Below the pieces are notes generated by a model. That model had not been told where the DNA came from. It saw nothing but the letters and a program-made list of their open reading frames with translations, and did not search any database. From Microcaldota archaeon (GTDB lineage Archaea > Micrarchaeota > Micrarchaeia > Anstonellales > Bilamarchaeaceae): a stretch of DNA of 5,317 nucleotides. Positions 1-4,635 of this stretch are shown here, piece after piece. The DNA is taken from the NCBI GenBank assembly GCA_030666035.1, contig DAOUYQ010000069.1:1-5317 (forward strand), written 5' to 3'. The translations under genes and the position numbers were made by a program. Every line of letters starts with the position of its first letter. Position 1 is the first letter of the stretch.

Positions 1-1
1 A

Positions 2-472
2 AACACTCCAGCCCTAAAAATAAAAAGAAGGGCATGGAAACAGACAGCTACTGTTGTTACTGCTGCATTTACCGGGCTTATCATAGTTGCCCCAAAAGCA
101 GAAGCAGGAAATATCCCTTCCAATTCCAACCAGATAACCCAGGCACTCCCATCTAACCCAGAAGATGCGCATGTTTTGCCTCAGCATACTCATGCAAATT
201 TCAAAGAAGGAAGCAAAGAGGAAGCCAAATCATCAATTTCTGCAGGGCTGGATATGCGTGGCACTCAGCTTAGCAGCACCAGCAAGTGCAAAGGGCTCAA
301 AAATCTCAAGAAGGGAAGATTTGACCAGCTCTGGATGGTTAAATGGTTTGACTGGTACAAGTATGTAGTTGCAATGACAAGAAGAGCATGGGACATATCT
401 AATGTTGCTGCCAATAAGCTAATGAGCGCAACGGTTCGCGCAGAAAATGCAAAGATTGCACACGCAGCATAA
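2..472 (+). CDS. Small secreted protein, 5'-truncated by window edge; function unknown
   Basis: The frame is open from the window edge to a TAA at 470-472, giving 156 visible residues with no in-frame ATG or GTG. The real start must therefore lie upstream of the window. The visible N-terminus reads like a Sec signal peptide: a basic stretch KIKRRAWKQ, a hydrophobic core of about 17 residues (TATVVTAAFTGLIIVAP) and a likely cleavage after AEA near residue 35. The RRAW pair is only a weak match to a Tat motif. The mature part of about 120 residues is polar, with a lysine/glutamate-rich stretch, one cysteine, an aromatic patch (WMVKWFDWYKY) and an alanine-rich probable helix at the C-terminus. 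I do not recognise a family. A TTG at 176-178 could be proposed as the start, but it would discard the signal peptide and has no good ribosome binding site. That the protein is exported is an inference from the leader. Confidence 0.6.
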   Translation, partial: NTPALKIKRRAWKQTATVVTAAFTGLIIVAPKAEAGNIPSNSNQITQALPSNPEDAHVLPQHTHANFKEGSKEEAKSSISAGLDMRGTQLSSTSKCKGLKNLKKGRFDQLWMVKWFDWYKYVVAMTRRAWDISNVAANKLMSATVRAENAKIAHAA

Positions 473-483
473 ATCTCCCCCAA

Positions 484-490
484 TTTTTTT
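484..490 (+). terminator. Oligo-T terminator after the secreted-protein gene
   Basis: A run of seven T begins 12 bases after the TAA at 470-472, with no clear stem-loop before it. Archaeal RNA polymerase commonly stops at such T-runs without a hairpin. The position between a stop codon and the next gene's promoter supports this reading. Confidence 0.4.
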
Positions 491-516
491 CCAATTTACA
501 AAACAACTTTTTGAAG

Positions 517-538
517 AAAAATTACGTAATATTTTTAT
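517..538 (+). promoter_or_regulatory. Putative TATA-type promoter with overlapping palindrome
   Basis: An A-rich stretch runs into AATATTTTTATT at about 528-538, a plausible archaeal TATA region. Its centre lies about 38 bases before the ATG at 571. That would put transcription start near 558 and leave a short leader containing GTGA at 561-564, a weak ribosome binding site. Immediately upstream and overlapping is the perfect palindrome ATTACGTAAT (521-530), which extends imperfectly to 517-534 by AAA/TTT arms. A palindrome at the TATA/BRE position is where archaeal repressors often bind, but the regulator is unknown and the base composition is AT-rich. Confidence 0.4.
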
Positions 539-570
539 TGTTTGCGTTTGTAGTACGAACGTGAAATAAA

Positions 571-939
571 ATGGGAGCGTTGGACAAACTAAAGAACTGG
601 CTTTTCGGAAAACACGAAGAGAAAGAAATGAAGGCCAGCCCAGAACCCCCAATGCAGCAGCGGGAAACAATCATCTACGAGGAAGAAGAAGAGATTAAAG
701 AACAACCTGAAATCGATGAGTATGTAGACATCGAACTAAAACCCGCCCTAAAAACTGAGAGTAAAATACCCATGGAGGGTACAACTATGGTGAAGAAAAA
801 AACAACCAAAAAGAAAACGGCCAAAAGAAGAGTAACCAAAAAGAAGACTGTCAAAAAGAAAGTGACCAAAAAGAAGACTGCAAAGAGAAAGACCACAAAG
901 AAAAGAGTCACTAAAAAGAAGGCTAAGAAGAGAAGATAA
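571..939 (+). CDS. Bipartite acidic / lysine-repeat protein, histone-H1-tail-like
   Basis: This 122-residue protein has three parts. Residues 1-20 (MGALDKLKNWLFGK...) could form a short amphipathic helix. Residues 34-55 are strongly acidic, with a run EEEEE. Residues 74-122 are almost only K, R, T, V and A, built from a decapeptide of the form TKKKTxK[KR][KR]V. Lysine-rich low-complexity tails of this type occur in eukaryotic histone H1, bacterial Hc1/AlgP-like proteins and many archaeal small proteins, where they bind nucleic acid through charge. Nucleic-acid binding is therefore likely, but composition alone cannot prove it or separate DNA from RNA. The ATG at 571 is preceded by GTGA at 561-564. 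An internal ATG at 787 has a stronger ribosome binding site and may be a second start. The gene ends at TAA 937-939, just before a hairpin terminator. It stands alone, with its own promoter candidate upstream. Confidence 0.75.
   Translation: MGALDKLKNWLFGKHEEKEMKASPEPPMQQRETIIYEEEEEIKEQPEIDEYVDIELKPALKTESKIPMEGTTMVKKKTTKKKTAKRRVTKKKTVKKKVTKKKTAKRKTTKKRVTKKKAKKRR
774..789 (+). promoter_or_regulatory. Internal ribosome binding site and in-frame start codon
   Basis: GGAGGG at 774-779 lies seven bases before an in-frame ATG at 787-789. GGAGG complements the CCUCC of the archaeal 16S rRNA 3' end, and it is a better site than the GTGA before the annotated start. Starting here would give a 50-residue peptide containing only the lysine repeats, without the acidic half. 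The same bases encode Met-Glu-Gly, so the match may be chance. Confidence 0.35.
805..924 (+). repeat. 30-bp tandem coding repeat (lysine-rich decapeptide)
   Basis: Four consecutive 30-base units start at 805, 835, 865 and 895. The second and third begin with the identical 16-mer ACCAAAAAGAAGACTG; the first and fourth have diverged. Each encodes a decapeptide close to TKKKTxKKKV. The strict period with synonymous and conservative changes indicates expansion by internal duplication followed by drift under charge selection. Confidence 0.75.
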
Positions 940-949
940 TTAGTATCTT

Positions 950-988
950 AAAAATAGGCGGCCGTCCTATAACTCTTTTTATTTTTTT
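950..988. terminator. Bidirectional hairpin terminator between convergent genes
   Basis: ATAGG (954-958) and CCTAT (966-970) form a five-base stem around a seven-base GC-rich loop. On the + strand T-runs follow at 976-980 and 982-988, which suits the lysine-repeat gene ending at 939. On the - strand the stem runs directly into a T-run (A950-A953 on +), which suits the decarboxylase gene ending at 1028. One element can therefore serve both genes. The stem is short, so the T-runs may do most of the work, as is usual in Archaea. Confidence 0.5.
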
Positions 989-1027
989 AAGTTCCTTAGC
1001 AGAAGCGTTATTTTTAGCTCCATCTCC

Positions 1028-1606
1028 TCAAGGCAGAAGAACGGCAGCCGCAATTACTGTTGTCCAGCTGCCGTGCTTGCTTACTTCGGCTGTTGCAGTT
1101 ATGTTTGTAGTTTTAACGATTTTTCCACTCATCTTAAAATAATCTTCTTTAGCATTCCACGCTACATCCGGATCAAATTCAATACCCAGTGTAGATGCAA
1201 GCATGCTTGCTGCAAGGTCTTCTGCATAATCGCCGGCTGTTTGCTCATCCTGCCCATAGGAATGATGTTCACTTAAGTACCCATGCCACCCCCGGTCTTT
1301 TGGCAACGCAAGCCCAACAGAAGCCGCAATTCTCCTGCTTGGTTCACAGGAGCTTAATCTTGAGAGAACAGTAAATGTAATCTGGCCTGCACTGAGTTTA
1401 TTTACACCTTCTTCTTTCCCTATCAATTCCGCGCCAGGTGGAAATATGCTTGAAACGTTTACGAGATTGCAGTATGCAATTCCTGCATCCCGCAATGCCT
1501 CTTCAAATGAGCCTAGTTCAGTATTGGAACTGCCTACACCCTTTGTGAGGAATATCCTCTTTGGAATCATATTGCCGTACCGCATGCCTATTTTCTTGTG
1601 GGGCAT
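1028..1606 (-). CDS. pdaD: Pyruvoyl-dependent arginine decarboxylase (PvlArgDC)
   Basis: This enzyme (EC 4.1.1.19) converts arginine to agmatine and CO2, the first step of archaeal polyamine synthesis; agmatine is also used in some Archaea to modify tRNA-Ile2. It is made as a proenzyme that cleaves itself at a Ser-Ser bond, and the second serine becomes the pyruvoyl group. The protein has 192 residues. The signature NVSSIFPPGAE is at 50-60, so cleavage is predicted between Ser52 and Ser53, giving a beta chain of about 52 residues and an alpha chain of about 140. GYLSEHHSYG at 109-118 carries the expected catalytic Glu (E113) region, followed by AGDYAEDLAASML and the C-terminal TAEV...GSWTTVIAAAVLLP typical of the family. 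The ATG at 1604-1606 is preferred; later in-frame ATGs (codons 8 and 13) also precede the conserved core and none has a well-spaced ribosome binding site, which fits a leaderless transcript. Catalytic residues appear intact. Confidence 0.95.
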   Translation of the reverse strand: MPHKKIGMRYGNMIPKRIFLTKGVGSSNTELGSFEEALRDAGIAYCNLVNVSSIFPPGAELIGKEEGVNKLSAGQITFTVLSRLSSCEPSRRIAASVGLALPKDRGWHGYLSEHHSYGQDEQTAGDYAEDLAASMLASTLGIEFDPDVAWNAKEDYFKMSGKIVKTTNITATAEVSKHGSWTTVIAAAVLLP

Positions 1607-1641
1607 TCCTTTAAGAAACTACACAATCACAGATTTTTTAC
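1607..1641. promoter_or_regulatory. Compact divergent promoter region, probably for two leaderless transcripts
   Basis: Only 35 bases separate the decarboxylase ATG (1606, -) from the GTPase ATG (1642, +). On the + strand TTTAAGAAA (1610-1618) is centred about 28 bases before the GTPase ATG. On the - strand GTAAAAAATC (1641-1632) is centred about 30 bases before the decarboxylase ATG. Archaeal TATA boxes sit about 26 bases before transcription start, so both placements predict transcripts starting at or next to the start codon. Neither gene has a well-spaced Shine-Dalgarno, which agrees. The TATA assignment is by eye. Confidence 0.4.
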
Positions 1642-2793
1642 ATGGCATTAACCATAGGCGTCGTCGGAAAGCCAAACGCAGGAAAAAGCACCTTTTTCTC
1701 GGCCCTAACAATGGCAGATGCAAAAATAGCAGCATTTCCTTTTACTACCCTGGAACCCAACATAGGAGTCGGCTATGTCCGCAAAAAGTGCCCACACACT
1801 GAATTGGGAGTTGAATGCAAGCCAAAAGATTCCTTTTGCAGGGAAGGCACCCGCTTTATTCCAGTAAAATTAATTGATGTTGCAGGGTTAGTCCCTGATG
1901 CGCACAAGGGCAGGGGGCTAGGATTCCAGTTCCTTGACGATTTGAGCAGTGCAGATGCCCTCATCCATGTTGTGGACGCAAGCGGAAAAACAGATTTGGA
2001 AGGCAAAGCCGCAACCAACCATGACCCAATGGAAGAAGTTAAATTTCTCCACTCGGAGCTTTACCACTGGATTGCAAGCATAATAGAAAAAAACTGGAAA
2101 AAAGCCAGAGCCAGGGACATAAGCGTACTTGCCAAGACGCTGAGCGGCCTCAAGATCTCCCCACAAAAAACTTCTGAAATTGCCCGCAAGCTTTCCCTGG
2201 ACACAAAGCGCCTGGACTGGTCAGAAGAAGAACGCCTGGAGTTCTCCAAGGAAATACTTGCTGCCAAACCCATTCTTGTTGTTGCCAATAAATTTGATGG
2301 CCTCAACGAAACCCCCAACATGCAAAAATTATTTCCCCAAACACAGGCAATTCCCGCATCTTCACTTTATGAGCTTACCCTGAAAAAAGCAGATGAAGCA
2401 GGCGCAATTTCATATATTGCGGGCTCCCCCTCATTTAAAGTGAAAAATGTTTCCAAAAAACAGAAGGACGCGCTTGACCGAATTTCCAGATATCTTGAAA
2501 GTAATGGGACCACAGGAGTCCAGCAAGCCCTGGAAACCCTGGTGTATGATATAATGTCCCAAATCGTTGCATTTCCAGTGGAAGACGAAACCAAATGGGC
2601 AGACCGAAAAGGAAATGTCCTTCCAAATTCGTTCCTTCTTCCTTCGGGAAGCACCCCTCTTGATTTAGCCGAAAGAGTGCACACAGACCTTGCAAATAAC
2701 TTCATTTCGGCTCTGGACGCAAGAAAAAAGACCCGTTTAAGTAAGGAATATGAATTAAAAGATTGTGATGTTATAAAGATATTCTCAAAGTAG
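1642..2793 (+). CDS. Obg/YchF-related GTPase with C-terminal TGS domain (archaeal/YGR210-like)
   Basis: This is a 383-residue translation-factor-type P-loop GTPase of the Obg-HflX superfamily. Visible motifs are G1 GKPNAGKS (9-16), a switch I region [12 protein letters not shown] (32-43), G3 DVAG (79-82) followed by [12 protein letters not shown] as in Obg/YchF proteins, G4 NKFD (216-219) and a G5-like ASS (239-241). NKxD predicts guanine specificity, unlike YchF/OLA1 proteins, which carry an altered G4 and prefer ATP. A helical insertion fills about 125-205. Residues about 308-382 form a TGS domain ([18 protein letters not shown]...), typical of ribosome- or RNA-associated GTPases. Cys50, His52, Cys59 and Cys66 sit between switch I and G3 and could bind a metal. 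Family members associate with ribosomes; the exact role of this subfamily is not established. It is the first gene of a three-gene operon; its stop codon overlaps the next ribosome binding site. The start is supported by the P-loop at the normal distance and a TATA-like element 28 bases upstream. Confidence 0.92.
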   Translation: MALTIGVVGKPNAGKSTFFSALTMADAKIAAFPFTTLEPNIGVGYVRKKCPHTELGVECKPKDSFCREGTRFIPVKLIDVAGLVPDAHKGRGLGFQFLDDLSSADALIHVVDASGKTDLEGKAATNHDPMEEVKFLHSELYHWIASIIEKNWKKARARDISVLAKTLSGLKISPQKTSEIARKLSLDTKRLDWSEEERLEFSKEILAAKPILVVANKFDGLNETPNMQKLFPQTQAIPASSLYELTLKKADEAGAISYIAGSPSFKVKNVSKKQKDALDRISRYLESNGTTGVQQALETLVYDIMSQIVAFPVEDETKWADRKGNVLPNSFLLPSGSTPLDLAERVHTDLANNFISALDARKKTRLSKEYELKDCDVIKIFSK

Positions 2794-2796
2794 GTG
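2792..2796 (+). promoter_or_regulatory. Ribosome binding site AGGTG overlapping the GTPase stop codon
   Basis: AGGTG shares its first two bases with the TAG stop at 2791-2793 and lies six bases before ATG 2803. It decides the start of the next gene: the GTG at 2794 is part of the ribosome binding site and is not the initiator. The overlap suggests coupling between termination and re-initiation. Confidence 0.65.
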
Positions 2797-2802
2797 TTTT
2801 CT

Positions 2803-4239
2803 ATGGATAAAAATGTTCTTTACCCGATTCTATCAATATTGATAGTTTTGGTAATGGCAGCCGGGATATACTATGTTGCGGCTATGTTTGGGGGCACAGA
2901 GATTCACCATGAAGGTGAGCACGAAGGGGAAGCCCATGAAGGTGAGCACGAAGGAGAGCCTTCTCAGCCGGAAGCAAGCACTGAAGAAGCAGAAGCACTC
3001 TTCTTCGCTGCTATGGAGAAGCCCCTCCAATATGAAAAATACATATTTGCATACACCGAAACGGCTTCAAATGGCTATACTGATTCAGTATTTGTAACTT
3101 CTTCAGGGGAAGCATCGTATGTGAGAAAAGAGGACGCCATTTTCACCAGGGAGCTTTTCTTAAGTGAAAACCGCTCAGTTCTTTGCCTGGAGAATGTTAA
3201 CCGCAGGCTATGCACCGAAATTGTGCAGAATTCTACATTCAATCCATACAAATATACGCTTTCCTCCCTCCTCTATAACTCTGAAAATATAGAAAAGAAC
3301 AAGGAAAACAACGAATTCCTCATAGAACACGGAGCAATCGTTTTTGAGCCCAACATGTCCACCAAAGCCTATGCTGGAGAGGAATGCACTGAAATTGCAT
3401 ATACGCTTGATTATTCCAAGCTTACTGTGGAGCAAATGAGGCTAATTGGCATGGATCCGCAAACCCCCGAAGTTCTGCTTTCCAAAGAGTATAATTTCAC
3501 CCTCTGTATTGACCCGGAAACCAAGGATGTAGTGTACAAATCCCTCTCGTACCTTAATTTCGGAGTGCCCGAAACCACGGATTCCATCACCACCCAGGCC
3601 GAGTGGGGCACGCATTCACCAATTGAATTCCCAGAAGAGATTGCAGAAGATGCAGATATAGAGGAGTTTTATGAAGCGCTCAAGATGAGCCAGCAGAAGT
3701 ATGCAGCTTGCCTAATAGATGAAAACTTTGAGAGCTGCATACGCACAGAAGCAATCCTTAGCAGGAATGAGAAGCTTTGTGAACTTATTATTGATACCGA
3801 AGGCAGGGATGGCTGTTACCTTAATGTAGCACTTGAAAAAGGAGTTCCGCTGATTTGCGAGCATATCTCTACAGAAGTTAAAGACGATTGTTTCATGGAA
3901 TTTGCATGGAAGTACAAGGACACATCCTATTGTGGCCAGATAGAAAATGAGCAAAAACAGAACGAATGCCTCGCTATTGTAACTGAGCCCGAAGAGGAAA
4001 CGCCAGAAGAACCAGTGCCTGGGGAGCCAGAATGCACTGCTGCCATAGATTGTGTGAGGGCAGGCTGTTCTTCCCAGCTTTGCGTTCCACTCTCCCAATC
4101 TGATGTAGTTACTACCTGTGAATACCTCGAAGAATATGACTGCCTTCCTTTAACCACATGCGGTTGCTACGAAGGCAAATGTGGCTGGGACCAAAACCAA
4201 GAATACTTAAATTGTTTGGAAGAAAAAAGAACAGAATAA
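2803..4239 (+). CDS. Membrane-anchored, cysteine-rich surface protein with eight-cysteine-cluster C-terminus
   Basis: The protein has 478 residues from ATG 2803, chosen because AGGTG lies six bases upstream. One N-terminal membrane helix (about 5-29, VLYPILSILIVLVMAAGIYYVAA) should leave the rest outside the cell. A His/Glu/Gly-rich tandem repeat follows (36-53), then an acidic linker. Residues about 60-275 form a predicted folded region of unknown family with four cysteines (128, 137, 195, 235) and four N-X-S/T sequons (Asn 123, 143, 184, 231). Residues 303-389 hold eight cysteines in a regular paired pattern. A Pro/Glu linker leads to a C-terminal domain with ten cysteines (411-471); its pattern DC-x4-GCSSQLC...TTCE...YDC...CGC-x4-C-W matches what I recall as the eight-cysteine-cluster domain of archaeal and deltaproteobacterial exported proteins. 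All 22 cysteines lie outside the membrane and the total is even, consistent with disulfides. The function is unknown; metal binding or cell-surface contact are possibilities only. It is the second gene of the operon, with nine bases on each side. Confidence 0.82.
   Translation: MDKNVLYPILSILIVLVMAAGIYYVAAMFGGTEIHHEGEHEGEAHEGEHEGEPSQPEASTEEAEALFFAAMEKPLQYEKYIFAYTETASNGYTDSVFVTSSGEASYVRKEDAIFTRELFLSENRSVLCLENVNRRLCTEIVQNSTFNPYKYTLSSLLYNSENIEKNKENNEFLIEHGAIVFEPNMSTKAYAGEECTEIAYTLDYSKLTVEQMRLIGMDPQTPEVLLSKEYNFTLCIDPETKDVVYKSLSYLNFGVPETTDSITTQAEWGTHSPIEFPEEIAEDADIEEFYEALKMSQQKYAACLIDENFESCIRTEAILSRNEKLCELIIDTEGRDGCYLNVALEKGVPLICEHISTEVKDDCFMEFAWKYKDTSYCGQIENEQKQNECLAIVTEPEEETPEEPVPGEPECTAAIDCVRAGCSSQLCVPLSQSDVVTTCEYLEEYDCLPLTTCGCYEGKCGWDQNQEYLNCLEEKRTE
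2908..2961 (+). repeat. 27-bp tandem repeat encoding His/Glu-rich nonapeptides
   Basis: Two adjacent 27-base units (2908-2934 and 2935-2961) share their first 20 bases exactly and encode HEGEHEGEA and HEGEHEGEP. Near identity points to a recent in-frame duplication. The nonapeptide itself contains two HEGE tetrapeptides. It lies directly outside the predicted membrane helix; alternating His and Glu could bind Zn, Ni or Cu, which is inference. Confidence 0.8.
3709..3969 (+). repeat. Protein-level cysteine-pair repeat, four units
   Basis: Cysteines at residues 303, 312, 326, 338, 352, 363, 377 and 389 form four pairs. Spacing within a pair is 8, 11, 10 and 11 residues. Spacing between pairs is exactly 13 residues in all three cases. 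In the complete units the second cysteine is followed by an aromatic or aliphatic residue and then Ala or a similar small residue (CYLNVA, CFMEFA). The period of about 25 residues suits a chain of disulfide-linked helical hairpins. There is no matching DNA repeat, so the duplication is old. Confidence 0.6.
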
Positions 4240-4245
4240 GGTGAT
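4238..4245 (+). promoter_or_regulatory. Strong ribosome binding site AAGGTGAT overlapping the stop codon
   Basis: GGTGAT within AAGGTGAT is fully complementary to the archaeal 16S 3' end (AUCACC). Its first two bases belong to the TAA at 4237-4239. It lies three bases before the TTG at 4249, with GGTG five bases away. It supports the unusual TTG start and repeats the arrangement seen at 2792. Confidence 0.65.
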
Positions 4246-4248
4246 TCT

Positions 4249-4635
4249 TTGATAGTTGGAAATAAAGTAACCAGGATTGAAGCGGCAAGGGAAAAGCAGG
4301 AGCCACGAAAGGGCCTTAACTTTAAAATAAATATTAAAGATGTCAACATAGCTGCAAAAAGAGTTGATATCACATATGAGTATACTGCAGAGTATACAGA
4401 GGGCATCGGGCACATAACGCTTGAAGGAGTGATGCCGGCAGAGGAGGAAAAGGCCCTTTTGAACGAAATCAAAAAAGAATGGGCAGAAAAAAAGAAACTT
4501 CCCCAGAATTATGCAGAAGTAATCCTTAATGCAATAAATTATTTCAGCGGCATAAATGGAGTGCTCGCAGCAAGGATAGTGAACCTTTCTCCTCCAATTG
4601 TACCTCCAAGATTTACGCTTACTAAGAAAGAATAG
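4249..4635 (+). CDS. Small conserved-type archaeal protein, possibly SecB-like
   Basis: The product has 128 residues from a TTG start fixed by the strong GGTGAT site just upstream; no ATG is available before codon 62. There is no signal peptide or membrane helix, so it should be cytoplasmic. Residues about 20-60 alternate hydrophobic and polar positions (LNFKINIKDVNI, VDITYEYTAEYTEGIGHITLEGVM), as in several antiparallel beta strands. A charged helix follows (63-81), then a second helix (84-100) and a C-terminal segment NLSPPIVPPRFTL. The order strands-helix-helix with a proline-rich hydrophobic end resembles SecB-type chaperones and an archaeal family I associate with them, but I see no decisive motif and the resemblance could be coincidental. 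It is the last gene of the operon after the exported cysteine-rich protein, which makes a secretion-related role attractive. Its last 14 bases overlap the 3' end of the convergent primase gene. Confidence 0.7.
   Translation: MIVGNKVTRIEAAREKQEPRKGLNFKINIKDVNIAAKRVDITYEYTAEYTEGIGHITLEGVMPAEEEKALLNEIKKEWAEKKKLPQNYAEVILNAINYFSGINGVLAARIVNLSPPIVPPRFTLTKKE

Noticed and set aside
165..368. Alternative + frame starting with ATG inside the secreted-protein gene
   Set aside because: The other frame is open across the whole region and encodes a coherent signal peptide; this one does not.
675..911. Minus-strand reading frame rich in Phe, Val and Leu that looks like a membrane protein
   Set aside because: It is the antisense of the lysine codons (AAA/AAG give TTT/CTT) in the repeat-bearing gene, and has no promoter or ribosome site of its own.
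805..924. CRISPR array or other spaced repeat
   Set aside because: Units are directly adjacent at 30 bases without unique spacers and all encode the same peptide in frame.
2794..2802. GTG at 2794 as start of the membrane-anchored protein
   Set aside because: The GTG is part of the AGGTG ribosome binding site for the ATG at 2803, and the same arrangement recurs at the next junction.
3712..4098. Minus-strand 128-residue open frame under the cysteine-rich gene
   Set aside because: It is a shadow of the + strand gene: composition is odd, there is no ribosome site, and the + strand shows clear domain patterns here.
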